A stretch of 64,000 nucleotides of DNA, taken from Actibacterium pelagium. Its GTDB lineage: Bacteria > Pseudomonadota > Alphaproteobacteria > Rhodobacterales > Rhodobacteraceae. The translations under genes and the position numbers were made by a program. Positions 52,288 to 60,813 of this stretch are shown in pieces. Where the stretch lies: NCBI RefSeq assembly GCF_002285415.1, contig NZ_NSBU01000005.1:182285-246284 (forward strand), given 5' to 3'. Every line of letters begins with the position of its first letter. Within the stretch, counting starts at the first letter, position 1. The notes under the pieces were generated by a model, which was not told the origin of the DNA, did not search any database, and saw nothing but the letters and a program-made list of their open reading frames with translations.

Positions 52288-54063
52288 TTAGTCTTCCTCG
52301 AACGGATCCCATTCATCCTCGACCTCGGGAAGCGCATCTACAGCCGCTTCCAAAGCGATGGATTCGGGGGTCCTGATATCTGTGATCTTCGCCTTCGGAA
52401 AGGCATCAAAAACAGCCTTCACCAAAGGATGTTCCTTTGCAGTGGCCTCTAGCGCCAAGCGATCTGCGTCGCGTTCTTCAGCGATGGTCTTGCCACCGCC
52501 TTCCGCCACGACCGACACAGCCCAACGGGCTCCGGTCCAGCCCTGCAGCTTTTGCCCCAACCGCGCGGCCAGATCCCGTGGCGCCGAATTTGTCGGTTCG
52601 AACTCGATCCGACCGGGAGAGTAACTGACCAACCGCAGGCAAGTTTCCACCTCGACCAAAAGCTTCACGTCCCGATTGGTGCGGATCAGCTCGACCACCT
52701 GATCGAACCGCGCATAGCGGGCCAAAGCATTTTCTGTCGCGGTGGCTAAAGCTGTTACCGCCCCGGAAGACGAGGCGCGCGGTCCACCACCTGCCGGGGG
52801 AGAGGCGATAGCCGAGCCCCCCCCGCCCGCCGCAGGCGCGGACGTTCCGGCGAAGCCGGGGCGGCCTCCTCCCCCACCATTCGGCGCAGGGGGCGGCGGC
52901 GTATCTTGCAGCTTCTTCACCAGCTCTTCGGGTGAGGGCAAGGTCGACACATGGGTCAGCCGGATGATCGCCATCTCGGCGGCCATCATCGCGTTCGGCG
53001 CTTGGGCCACTTCTTCCAAAGCCTTCAACAACATCTGCCACATACGCGTCATCGCGCGCATCGGCAGTTCGGCTGCCATCGCCTGCCCACGAGACCGTTC
53101 GTCCGGGCTGATCGTCGGATCCTCGATAGCCTCTGGGGTGATCTTGATGACGGAAATCCAATGGGTGATCTCGGCCAGATCGCGCAGCACGGCCATCGGG
53201 TCGGCCCCGTCGGCATATTGCGCAGCCAATTCGTGCAAGGCACCAGCCGCATCGCCCTTCATGATCAAATCGAACAGGTCCAGTACCCGGCCCCGGTCCG
53301 CCAGACCCAGCATTGCGCGGACCTGATCCGCCGTAGTCTCGCCAGCGCCATGCGAAATTGCCTGATCCAGCAAAGAGGTCGCATCACGAGCCGATCCTTC
53401 GGCTGCGCGCGTGATCAGCGCCAGTGCGTCATCGGCAATCTCGGCCCCCTCGGCCGTTGCGATTTTGCGCATCAGGCCGATCATGTCTTCGGGTTCGATC
53501 CGGCGAAGGTCGAAACGCTGGCAGCGCGACAGCACTGTCACCGGCACTTTGCGGATTTCCGTGGTCGCGAAGATAAACTTCACATGCGCGGGCGGCTCTT
53601 CAAGCGTCTTCAGCAGCGCGTTGAACGCGCTGGTGGACAGCATGTGAACCTCGTCGATGATGTAAATCTTATAGCGGGCCGAGGCCGCACGGTAATGCAC
53701 CGACTCGATGATCTCGCGGATATCGCCAACCCCGGTGCGCGAGGCCGCGTCCATCTCCATCACGTCGACATGACGCCCTTCGGCAATCGCCACACAATGT
53801 TCGCATTCGCCACAAGGTTCGGTCGTCGGGCCACCGTTTCCATCCGGCCCGACGCAGTTCATGCCTTTGGAAATAATCCGCGCGGTCGTGGTCTTCCCGG
53901 TACCGCGTATGCCGGTCATGATGAAGGCCTGCGCAATCCGGTCGGCTTCAAACGCGTTTTTCAGCGTGCGGACCATCGCTTCCTGGCCGACCAAATCGGC
54001 AAAGGTCTCGGGCCGGTATTTCCGGGCTAGGACTTGGTAACCGCTGTCGGGTGTTTCGGACAT
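52288..54063 (-). CDS. dnaX: DNA polymerase III subunits gamma and tau
   Basis: 591 residues. The AAA+ part starts QVLARKYRPETFADLVGQEA, with Walker A GIRGTGKTTTARI, a zinc module (NCVGPDGN, CGECEHC), Walker B IYIIDEVHML and the SRC motif. A flexible Gly/Pro/Ala-rich linker (about 385-440) leads to the tau-specific C-terminal domain. It forms the clamp loader of the replicase. ATG 54063 is the common start; an in-frame start 37 codons upstream is rejected. I see no obvious A-rich slippery site for a gamma frameshift. Confidence 0.97.
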   Translation of the reverse strand: MSETPDSGYQVLARKYRPETFADLVGQEAMVRTLKNAFEADRIAQAFIMTGIRGTGKTTTARIISKGMNCVGPDGNGGPTTEPCGECEHCVAIAEGRHVDVMEMDAASRTGVGDIREIIESVHYRAASARYKIYIIDEVHMLSTSAFNALLKTLEEPPAHVKFIFATTEIRKVPVTVLSRCQRFDLRRIEPEDMIGLMRKIATAEGAEIADDALALITRAAEGSARDATSLLDQAISHGAGETTADQVRAMLGLADRGRVLDLFDLIMKGDAAGALHELAAQYADGADPMAVLRDLAEITHWISVIKITPEAIEDPTISPDERSRGQAMAAELPMRAMTRMWQMLLKALEEVAQAPNAMMAAEMAIIRLTHVSTLPSPEELVKKLQDTPPPPAPNGGGGGRPGFAGTSAPAAGGGGSAIASPPAGGGPRASSSGAVTALATATENALARYARFDQVVELIRTNRDVKLLVEVETCLRLVSYSPGRIEFEPTNSAPRDLAARLGQKLQGWTGARWAVSVVAEGGGKTIAEERDADRLALEATAKEHPLVKAVFDAFPKAKITDIRTPESIALEAAVDALPEVEDEWDPFEED

Positions 54064-54213
54064 GAGGCCTCTGATCTTGGGTCTTCGGCACGTTAAGAGA
54101 TGCGGGCTTTGAGGTCCAGCGCGACTCCGAGCAAATTCGCGCGAACGGCCTCTCAACATGGTTGGCAAATTCACGAGGCGCTGTTTCTATGCGGCAAACC
54201 GATGGAGGCGCAG

Positions 54214-54804
54214 ATGTCCGGCACAGTTCAATTTTCGTGCAAATGCGGGAAGGTTTCAGGGCGGGTTGCGGATGTGACCGCGAAGAATTCAGTGCGGCTA
54301 GCCTGTTCGTGCAAACATTGCCGGGCTTTCGCTGCGTATTTGGGCGATGCAGAGCGATCGTTCCAAAACGACTACGTTCAACTGATGCAAACTCAGCCGT
54401 GGATGATCTCTTTCGAATCCGGCAAGGAGTACCTAAGAAATCTGCGCCTGACCGCGAAAGGGCCGTTGCGTTGGTACGCCAGCTGCTGTGACACGCCCCT
54501 ATGCAACACGTTACCCCGGCGGTTCCCGCCGTTTGTCAGCATCTTGGTCGCGAATTTCGCCCGTCAGGATGATTTGCCGCCGGTGACATTTCATGCGTTC
54601 TGCGACCATCTGCCAGAGGATCAGCGCGTGGCCCCCAGTGGCAGTAGCGCTTTTAGGAAGTTTGTTCTCCAATTTTTGTGGCGTGTGGTGCAGGGATTGC
54701 CCTTCCGTTTCAGGCAAAACCCGTTCTTCGATGAAAAAGGGGTGGCAATTTCTGACACGGTGCCCTTGGATCCACTGCGCAAATCCGCCGCGTATCAGGC
54801 CTAG
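54214..54804 (+). CDS. GFA-like/DUF6151-type cysteine-rich protein
   Basis: 196 residues. Zinc-type cysteine pairs are seen in FSCKCGKVSGRV, LACSCKHCRAFAAYL and SCCDTPLCNTL, the layout of the glutathione-dependent formaldehyde-activating (GFA) fold. The C-terminal half is longer than in GFA. It probably binds zinc; a catalytic role is unproved. The ATG at 54214 follows GGAGG. It sits on the opposite strand between dnaX and the SRP RNA, and its end overlaps the convergent exported-protein gene by 4 bases. Confidence 0.82.
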   Translation: MSGTVQFSCKCGKVSGRVADVTAKNSVRLACSCKHCRAFAAYLGDAERSFQNDYVQLMQTQPWMISFESGKEYLRNLRLTAKGPLRWYASCCDTPLCNTLPRRFPPFVSILVANFARQDDLPPVTFHAFCDHLPEDQRVAPSGSSAFRKFVLQFLWRVVQGLPFRFRQNPFFDEKGVAISDTVPLDPLRKSAAYQA

Positions 54805-55274
54805 CCAGCTGTCAATTGGCCCCGGCAATTGGCGAAGCGAGAGATGGGCGTTTCTGCCGTGTCGACCGGCAGAGTTTCGACATACCCGTCCACACCGATC
54901 TTGAACGGCGCGCCATAGGCTGCAGCGACCGCAAAGTTGTTCATGATGTCATCCAGCATCGCTTCGGTCACGAAGACTGTCAGGGACCCTGCGTCGACGG
55001 TTTTGGCTGGATCGGTATAGAAGTTGTTACCTGAGAAATAGAACTCGATCGCCGGAGCGTCTGCTAGATCCTGAAATTTGGCTGACGCCAAAGAGATCGC
55101 CGAATATTTGGCCGTGGCATAGAAGTTCAGCGTCAGTGGCGCGCCTTCGATCCACAAGGCGCAAAAGGTCTGGCCATTTTGCTCGGCGGGTTCGTTGGTC
55201 GAGGTCCATCTGGGGTCTGCTGCCACCGCAGGGGTGGCCAGAAAGCATGTCGCGAAAAAGAGATTTCGAAACAT
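54801..55274 (-). CDS. Exported protein of unknown function, 157 residues
   Basis: A Sec signal peptide (MFRNLFFATCFLATPAVAA, cleavage near residue 19) precedes a periplasmic domain with two cysteines that could form a disulfide (TFCALWIEG and ANCRGQ). I do not recognise the family. ATG 55274 follows GGAGGAGCT, only about 35 bases after the 3' end of the SRP RNA gene on the same strand, so the two may share a transcript. It is convergent with the GFA-like gene. Confidence 0.8.
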   Translation of the reverse strand: MFRNLFFATCFLATPAVAADPRWTSTNEPAEQNGQTFCALWIEGAPLTLNFYATAKYSAISLASAKFQDLADAPAIEFYFSGNNFYTDPAKTVDAGSLTVFVTEAMLDDIMNNFAVAAAYGAPFKIGVDGYVETLPVDTAETPISRFANCRGQLTAG

Positions 55275-55308
55275 CCGGCAGCTCCTCCCAAAACGTGCTG
55301 GACTAGGT

Positions 55309-55402
55309 GAGAGGCTGGACAACGACCCAAACGGGACTCGTTACGGCTGCTTCCTTCCGGACCTGACCGGGTTGGCGAGGCGTTTGCCCGCGCCAACCTC
55401 TC
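55309..55402 (-). ncRNA. ffs: Signal recognition particle RNA (4.5S type)
   Basis: Read on the minus strand, GGTCAGGTCCGGAAGGAAGC contains the universal SRP apical motif (GUCAGGuccGGAAGGAAGCAG). The ends pair as GAGAGGTTGG with CCAGCCTCTC (one G-U), which sets the borders at about 94 bases. It binds Ffh and targets membrane proteins to FtsY. The exact 5' and 3' ends are estimates within a few bases. Confidence 0.95.
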
Positions 55403-55574
55403 GAGGCTTTACATAAGCGCGATGCCCCGGATTCGCAAGAGAGGGGCGGCCATTCAGCCCTGCCGTGCGCGCATAGCAGCCTTGGCCCCGATTTCGCTGA
55501 CAACAACTGCTGACGTGGAAGAGCCAAAAAGGCGGCCCGCGATGGGGCTGCCGACGGGTAATACGGGCTCTTAC

Positions 55575-57554
55575 CTACAGCTGGATTCGGAAACGCGCGA
55601 ACCCATCGGGCTGTTCTCCGACGGGCTCGATGGTCACGCCTGGGACCTTGTCGGCATAGTCTGCCGCTTTCGGCCCGGTATCGAAAAGAACCGAGGTGCC
55701 AGGCATCGGCGCGAAGGTCCAGTTGGCGTCTGCCTGCGGGCTGATTGTGCCCTGTTCCACGATATAGCGGACGATAACGTCGCGGTTGGTATCTGGGGCT
55801 TCGAACACCACAGTATCACCCATCGCACCGGGGAAGGACCCGCCGCCGCCTGCACGATAATTGTTCGTGGCGACGATGAACTCCATCTCATCGGTAACGG
55901 GTTGCCCGTTGTAGGTCAGGTTGACGATACGGGTGGCGGCCTCATCGACAAGCTCGCCTTTTGGCGCAAAGCGCGAGGGCTGCGTCAGGTCAATCTGGTA
56001 CTGCACCCCGTCGATCACATCGAAGTTGTAGCTGGGGAAGCTGGGGTTAAGCAGTATTTGGTCAGGCTTGCCTGCCTCGATCTGGTTGAACATGCCGGCA
56101 GAGCGTTCCAGCCAACCCTTCAGCTGTTTGCCCGTGATGCGAACTGCGCGGGCGGTGTTGGGATAAAGGTACAGGTCCGCCACGTTCTTGATTGCCACGT
56201 CACCTACGGGCACGTCGGTGTAATACTCTGGCCCACCACGACCACCCGCCTTGAAGGGCGCAGCGGCAGACAGGATTGGCAGTCCTTCGTGCTCTGTCCC
56301 CTTCAGCATCTGTTCGATGTACCATTTCTGTGCGATCGAGACGATCTGGACCGACGGGTCATCTGCCACCAGCGCGAAATAGCTGTGCAGCGGCGTATCG
56401 GTCTTGCCGACGGCACGACGAACGTAAGCGAGCGTTTCGTCGTGCTCTTTCTGGACCGAGGCCAGAACCTCTGCGTCGCTATCAACCAGTGCCGTGATCG
56501 AACGGTCTTCATTCCGCTTGGAAATCGGACGCAAAGCGCTTTCGTGGCCCAGAACACGCCATTCGCCGCCCTCGTAGGTCAGCATCAGGTCGATGACACC
56601 CAGATGCGAACCCCAAAAGCCGCCCATGACCGCGGGCTTCCCGTGGATCGTGCCTTTCTCGGCGTCGACGCCCGCCATGTCTTTGAAGGCGGGGCCGGGG
56701 AAGGGCAGGTGGCTGTGACCGGTCAGGATCGCATCGATCCCGTCGATCTGGGCCAGCGGGACGGAGGCATTCTCCATCATGTCGGTCATCTTGGCCGAGC
56801 CGATGCCAGAGTGGGACAAAGCGATAATAATGTCCGCGCCTTCCTCTTTCATCTGTGGAACATAGGCTTTGGCGGTCGCAACGATATCACGGGCGATGAC
56901 GTTGCCCTCAAGGTGACGTCGGTCCCAACTCATGATTTGCGGGGGGACAAAGCCGATCAGGCCGATCTTGATCCGATGCTTGGTGCCGGATCCATCCGTC
57001 AGTTCGCGATCAAGCAGCACATAGGGCTTAACAAGGGTTACGTCCTTGGTGGCACTGGCAGCGGCTTCTTTCACCACATTGGCTGACAGCACGGGGAAAT
57101 TCGCACCGGCCAAAGATTTCATCAGGAAGTCGAGCCCATAGTTGAACTCGTGGTTCCCAAGGGTCGTCGCGTCAAAGCCGACCGCGTTCATGGCCGTGAT
57201 GACCGGGTGCATGTCGCCTTCCTTCATGCCCCGCTCGTAAGCGATATAGTCGCCCATGGGGTTGCCCTGCAGAAAGTCGCCATTGTCCAGCAGCAACGAG
57301 TTCGCCGCCTCTGCGCGGATGGTGCGGATGTGACTTGCTGTTCGCGCCAGACCAACGGTATCGACGGGACGGTCAGAGTAATAATCGTACGGATGCACGT
57401 GGACGTGCAGGTCCGTTGTCTCCATGATGCGCAGGTGCGCCTGATTTGAGGCAGCATTAGCAGTGAAAGGGTGCAGCGCGATCAAGGACGCTCCTGAAAT
57501 TGAGCCGGCCATGAAATGGCGGCGATTTAGGGTGTTTCCAGTAGTGCGGGTCAT
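55575..57554 (-). CDS. cpdB: 2',3'-cyclic-nucleotide 2'-phosphodiesterase / 3'-nucleotidase
   Basis: 659 residues. A Tat-like signal (LNRRHFMAGSISGASLIAL) leads to the metallophosphatase domain: METTDLHVHVHPYDYYSD, LLLDNGDFLQGNP and TTLGNHEFNYGLDFL bind the two metals. The C-terminal 5'-nucleotidase domain (about 370-600) follows, with FKAGGRGGPEYYTDVPVG at the substrate side. It works in the periplasm to release phosphate and nucleosides from nucleotides. ATG 57554 follows AGGAGGCC. It is monocistronic and divergent from nudC. Confidence 0.95.
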   Translation of the reverse strand: MTRTTGNTLNRRHFMAGSISGASLIALHPFTANAASNQAHLRIMETTDLHVHVHPYDYYSDRPVDTVGLARTASHIRTIRAEAANSLLLDNGDFLQGNPMGDYIAYERGMKEGDMHPVITAMNAVGFDATTLGNHEFNYGLDFLMKSLAGANFPVLSANVVKEAAASATKDVTLVKPYVLLDRELTDGSGTKHRIKIGLIGFVPPQIMSWDRRHLEGNVIARDIVATAKAYVPQMKEEGADIIIALSHSGIGSAKMTDMMENASVPLAQIDGIDAILTGHSHLPFPGPAFKDMAGVDAEKGTIHGKPAVMGGFWGSHLGVIDLMLTYEGGEWRVLGHESALRPISKRNEDRSITALVDSDAEVLASVQKEHDETLAYVRRAVGKTDTPLHSYFALVADDPSVQIVSIAQKWYIEQMLKGTEHEGLPILSAAAPFKAGGRGGPEYYTDVPVGDVAIKNVADLYLYPNTARAVRITGKQLKGWLERSAGMFNQIEAGKPDQILLNPSFPSYNFDVIDGVQYQIDLTQPSRFAPKGELVDEAATRIVNLTYNGQPVTDEMEFIVATNNYRAGGGGSFPGAMGDTVVFEAPDTNRDVIVRYIVEQGTISPQADANWTFAPMPGTSVLFDTGPKAADYADKVPGVTIEPVGEQPDGFARFRIQL

Positions 57555-57711
57555 CTTGGCCTCCTAGAATCAACAACTCCAATCTTACCCGCGAAAGAGG
57601 ACAGGGAGATAATGTTTCTATACTTTGGCGGAATTTTGTCTAGCGACAAATAAACTTAGGGTTGAGTTCAGGAGAGGTCTGAAGACCTATTTGATGAGTA
57701 AGGAATAGAAA

Positions 57712-58686
57712 ATGTCACAATTGGCGTTTCTCGCCTTTGAGGGCGATGGGCTGGACCGGCGCGCAGAGCTTCGGGATGATGCTACGGCTTTGAAAGAAAG
57801 CTGGGACAGCGCAAATGTCCTGTTGGTGTGGCGCGGGAAGCCACTGATGGGTGCCGCCTTGGATGAGCACCGCCCCTTGGCATTTGTCGAGGGCTCTCAC
57901 CCAATGGTGAAGGATCAATTTGATTCGGCAGTGTTTCTCGGAGAGGCGCAATCCCAGTTTTATTTCGCGATTGATTTGTCGAATTGGGAGCCGACCGAGG
58001 AAAATTCGACAGAAAACAGCTTTGTCGACAAGAGCGAACAACAACACTCAGGGCTACCCGAAGGTCAGGTCTTTACCGACCTGCGCGCAAACATGCCCCT
58101 GTTCACCCCGCGCGATGCAGAAATCGCGGCGACGGCCAAATCCATTCTGGGATGGCAAAGCAGTCACCGGTTCTGCGCGCGCTGTGGACAGGAAAGCAGG
58201 GTCGCCCAAGCGGGTTGGAGGCGCGACTGTCCGGCTTGCGGCGGTCAGCATTTCCCTCGGACCGATCCGGTCGTGATCATGCTGGTAACCCATGGCAATT
58301 CAGTTCTTTTAGGCCGATCCCCGGATTGGCCCGAGCGTATGTACTCTTTGTTAGCTGGATTCGTAGAGCCCGGCGAAACGATGGAAACAGCGGTGAAGCG
58401 CGAAGTGTTCGAGGAGACGGGTGTTGACGTGAAAAACGTTCGCTACGAAGCGTCACAACCTTGGCCATTCGTTTCCTCTTTGATGATCGGATGCGCGGCT
58501 GAAGCGGTCTCGACCGATCTTAAGATTGATCCAAATGAAATCGAAGACGCCCTTTGGTTGTCGCGGGAAGAGGTGCTGGATGTCTTTGCAGACCGGCACC
58601 CCCTTGTTCGCCCGGTTCGACGGGGACCGATCGCCGGTTTTCTTCTTCAAAACTGGCTTGCAGATCAATTAACTTCGCGCGAATAG
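57712..58686 (+). CDS. nudC: NADH pyrophosphatase / RNA decapping hydrolase NudC
   Basis: 324 residues. A zinc ribbon (CARCGQESRVAQAGWRRDCPACGG, cysteines at 1, 4, 19 and 22) precedes the Nudix box GFVEPGETMETAVKREVFEE plus TG. ASQPWPFVSSLMIG is the SQPWPFPxS motif specific to NudC. It cuts NADH to NMNH and AMP and removes NAD caps from RNA. ATG 57712 follows AAGGAATAG. A small perfect inverted repeat, AGGTCT-GA-AGACCT (57675-57688), lies in its leader. Confidence 0.96.
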   Translation: MSQLAFLAFEGDGLDRRAELRDDATALKESWDSANVLLVWRGKPLMGAALDEHRPLAFVEGSHPMVKDQFDSAVFLGEAQSQFYFAIDLSNWEPTEENSTENSFVDKSEQQHSGLPEGQVFTDLRANMPLFTPRDAEIAATAKSILGWQSSHRFCARCGQESRVAQAGWRRDCPACGGQHFPRTDPVVIMLVTHGNSVLLGRSPDWPERMYSLLAGFVEPGETMETAVKREVFEETGVDVKNVRYEASQPWPFVSSLMIGCAAEAVSTDLKIDPNEIEDALWLSREEVLDVFADRHPLVRPVRRGPIAGFLLQNWLADQLTSRE

Positions 58687-58730
58687 GGTGCGGTGTTATC
58701 TTGTAACTTGGTCATTGTTTCAAAAATCAG

Positions 58731-59195
58731 ATGAAGTTTTCGACACGCGAAGATATCGCAGCCCCGATCGCTGATGTGTTCGAAGCCCTGACGGACTTCG
58801 AAACTTATGAGCGTGCTGCGTTACGCCGCGGTGTGGAAGTCGAGCGGGTCGATGACATTCCGGGTAAAGCTGTTGGTCAGACTTGGCAGGCGGGCTTCAA
58901 ATTTCGTGGGCGCCACAGAAAATTGACCGCCACAATCACCGATTTTGAAGCGCCGCAGATTGCGGTGGTGGAATCGCGCAGTGATGGGTTGCAAGGCACA
59001 GTCACGATTGAGCTTGTGGCCCTTTCGGCCAATGACACGCGCCTTTTCCTTCAGTTCGAGATGCGCCCCAAGAGCTTTACGGCGCGCGTTTTCCTTCAGT
59101 CATTGCGCCTGTCAAAGGCCGCACTGAACCGCCGGTTCAAGAATAGCGTCACCAATTATGCCCGCGGGCTAGAGCATCAGTTGCAAACCCACTAG
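58731..59195 (+). CDS. SRPBCC (START/polyketide cyclase-like) family protein
   Basis: 154 residues. MKFSTREDIAAPIADVFEALTDF is the typical first strand and helix of the SRPBCC fold, and the long C-terminal helix runs through FKNSVTNYARGLEHQL. Such proteins bind lipids or other hydrophobic ligands in a deep cavity. It lies 44 bases after nudC and may be co-transcribed. The ligand is unknown, and no enzyme residues can be claimed. Confidence 0.85.
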   Translation: MKFSTREDIAAPIADVFEALTDFETYERAALRRGVEVERVDDIPGKAVGQTWQAGFKFRGRHRKLTATITDFEAPQIAVVESRSDGLQGTVTIELVALSANDTRLFLQFEMRPKSFTARVFLQSLRLSKAALNRRFKNSVTNYARGLEHQLQTH

Positions 59196-59201
59196 CCGCG
59201 T

Positions 59202-60032
59202 TCAGCGCTTACGGTCGGACGGGTAGACGCCCAGAATCACCAGGTGCGAGGTGAAGTATGCCAGCTCATCCAATGCCAGTTTGACATTCGGATCGTCCGG
59301 ATGGCCCTCGATATCGGCATAGAACTGGGTGGCCGTGAAGGCGCCGCCAACCATGTAGCTTTCAAGCTTGGTCATGTTCACGCCATTCGTCGCAAAGCCC
59401 CCCATCGCCTTGTAAAGTGCCGCGGGAATGTTGCGGACGCGGAAGACGAAGCTGGTGATCATCTTGCCTTCACCGCGTCGGGTCAGGTCAAGATCGGGCG
59501 CCATAATCAGAAAGCGCGTTGTGTTGTTGTCGAAGTCTTCGACATGGCGCGCCAGTACATCCAGCCCGTAAATCTCGCCCGCCAGTTCGCTGGCAAGGGC
59601 TGCATGTGCGGGGTCATTCCACTCTGCCACGTCGCGGGCAGCGCGCGCGTTATCAGGGCTGACGCGGCCGGCAATGTTGTGTTTGCGTAGGAAACCGGCG
59701 CATTGGGGAAGCAACACAAGGTGCGAATGCGCCTCTTTAACGTCTTCCAGCTTGCTGTCTGGAATCCCCAGAAGGTTGATATGAACACGCACGAAGGTTT
59801 CGCCGACGATGTGCAGTCCGCTTTCAGGCAGCAGGCGATGGATATCAGCAACGCGGCCATAAGTCGTGTTTTCGACCGGCAGCATGGCCAAATCGGCCTT
59901 ACCACTGCGCACGGTTTCTACCGTGTCTTCAAAGGTTCTGCAGGGGATGGCCTCTGCGTCTGGATAGGTGTCATGACAGGCCTGATGGGAATAGGCACCA
60001 AGCTCTCCCTGGAAGGCAATTTTTTGGGTCAT
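59202..60032 (-). CDS. pheA: Prephenate dehydratase
   Basis: 276 residues. AFQGELGAYSHQACHDTYP begins the catalytic domain, LPVENTTYGRV and the NNTTRFLIM motif (NxTRF, at about 175-183) are the active-site signatures. The C-terminal ACT domain (about 195-270) has TKLESYMVGG in place of the usual TKIESRP phenylalanine-binding motif. It makes phenylpyruvate for phenylalanine synthesis. ATG 60032 follows AGGAAAG; an ATG six codons upstream (60050) is less likely. It is divergent from the cytochrome c gene. Confidence 0.96.
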   Translation of the reverse strand: MTQKIAFQGELGAYSHQACHDTYPDAEAIPCRTFEDTVETVRSGKADLAMLPVENTTYGRVADIHRLLPESGLHIVGETFVRVHINLLGIPDSKLEDVKEAHSHLVLLPQCAGFLRKHNIAGRVSPDNARAARDVAEWNDPAHAALASELAGEIYGLDVLARHVEDFDNNTTRFLIMAPDLDLTRRGEGKMITSFVFRVRNIPAALYKAMGGFATNGVNMTKLESYMVGGAFTATQFYADIEGHPDDPNVKLALDELAYFTSHLVILGVYPSDRKR

Positions 60033-60141
60033 TTGTCTTTCCTGCGTCATTAAGCCCCTTAGCAGAGGTAACTACACCTTGCATAAAGGGGATGGAAGCT
60101 TGTAGATACGCGCAAAATTCGGCTTCAATGGAAGAAACGAC

Positions 60142-60660
60142 ATGTTCGACACGATGAACCTGACCAAAGTTGTTCTTGGCTTCTGCGGCACCTTCCTGGT
60201 GTTCCTGCTTGGTGGCTGGGCAGCTGAACTGATCTACCACACTGGTGGCGGCCATGGCGGCGAAGAGCACGCGCAGGGCTACAAGATTGAAGTCGAAGAA
60301 TCGGCTGGCGGCGAAGCTGAAGTCGAAGTTGCCTTCGCAGACGTTCTGGCATCCGCTGATGCAGGCAAAGGCGAAAAGGTCTTCGGCAAGTGTAAAGCCT
60401 GCCACAAACTGGAAGACGGCGCGAACGCAACCGGCCCGCACCTGTTCGGTGTTGTTGACCGTGCGGTTGGTTCGGCAGCTGGCTACGGCTACTCGGGCAG
60501 CCTGGTTGCTGTTGCAGACGTCTGGTCCGCGGACAACCTGAACGCTTTCCTGGAAAACCCGAAGAAATTTGCGCCGGGCACCACCATGGGCTTCTCGGGT
60601 CTGAAGAAAATCGAAGATCGTGCCAACCTGGTTGCGTATCTGCAAAGCATCGGCGGCTAA
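60142..60660 (+). CDS. Membrane-anchored cytochrome c (c552/CycM type)
   Basis: 172 residues. One uncleaved N-terminal anchor (about 8-28, VVLGFCGTFLVFLLGGWAAEL) is followed by an acidic, glycine-rich linker and a class I cytochrome c domain. The heme site is GKCKACHKLEDG and the distal methionine lies in APGTTMGFSGLKK. In Paracoccus and Bradyrhizobium such proteins carry electrons from the bc1 complex to the aa3 oxidase, which would suit the cox genes at 19-23 kb. It is monocistronic, with a strong terminator behind it. Confidence 0.94.
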   Translation: MFDTMNLTKVVLGFCGTFLVFLLGGWAAELIYHTGGGHGGEEHAQGYKIEVEESAGGEAEVEVAFADVLASADAGKGEKVFGKCKACHKLEDGANATGPHLFGVVDRAVGSAAGYGYSGSLVAVADVWSADNLNAFLENPKKFAPGTTMGFSGLKKIEDRANLVAYLQSIGG

Positions 60661-60688
60661 TCTAGCCCCTGATCCAAAGAATTTATTG

Positions 60689-60719
60689 GGCCGTCCCGCT
60701 TGGGGCGGCCTTTTCTTTT
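60689..60719 (+). terminator. Terminator of the cytochrome c gene
   Basis: GGCCGTCCC and GGGGCGGCC form a 9-bp stem (one U-G pair) around GCTT, followed by TTTTCTTTT. It begins 28 bases after the stop codon. Confidence 0.93.
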
Positions 60720-60813
60720 GGTCTAATCACATAGGCTTTACGTATCTTTTCTTGAAACCCCCATGTCCTGCGCACTAGCTTGAGACAAAGAGGGTTTTAC
60801 CAGAGGAGACCTC

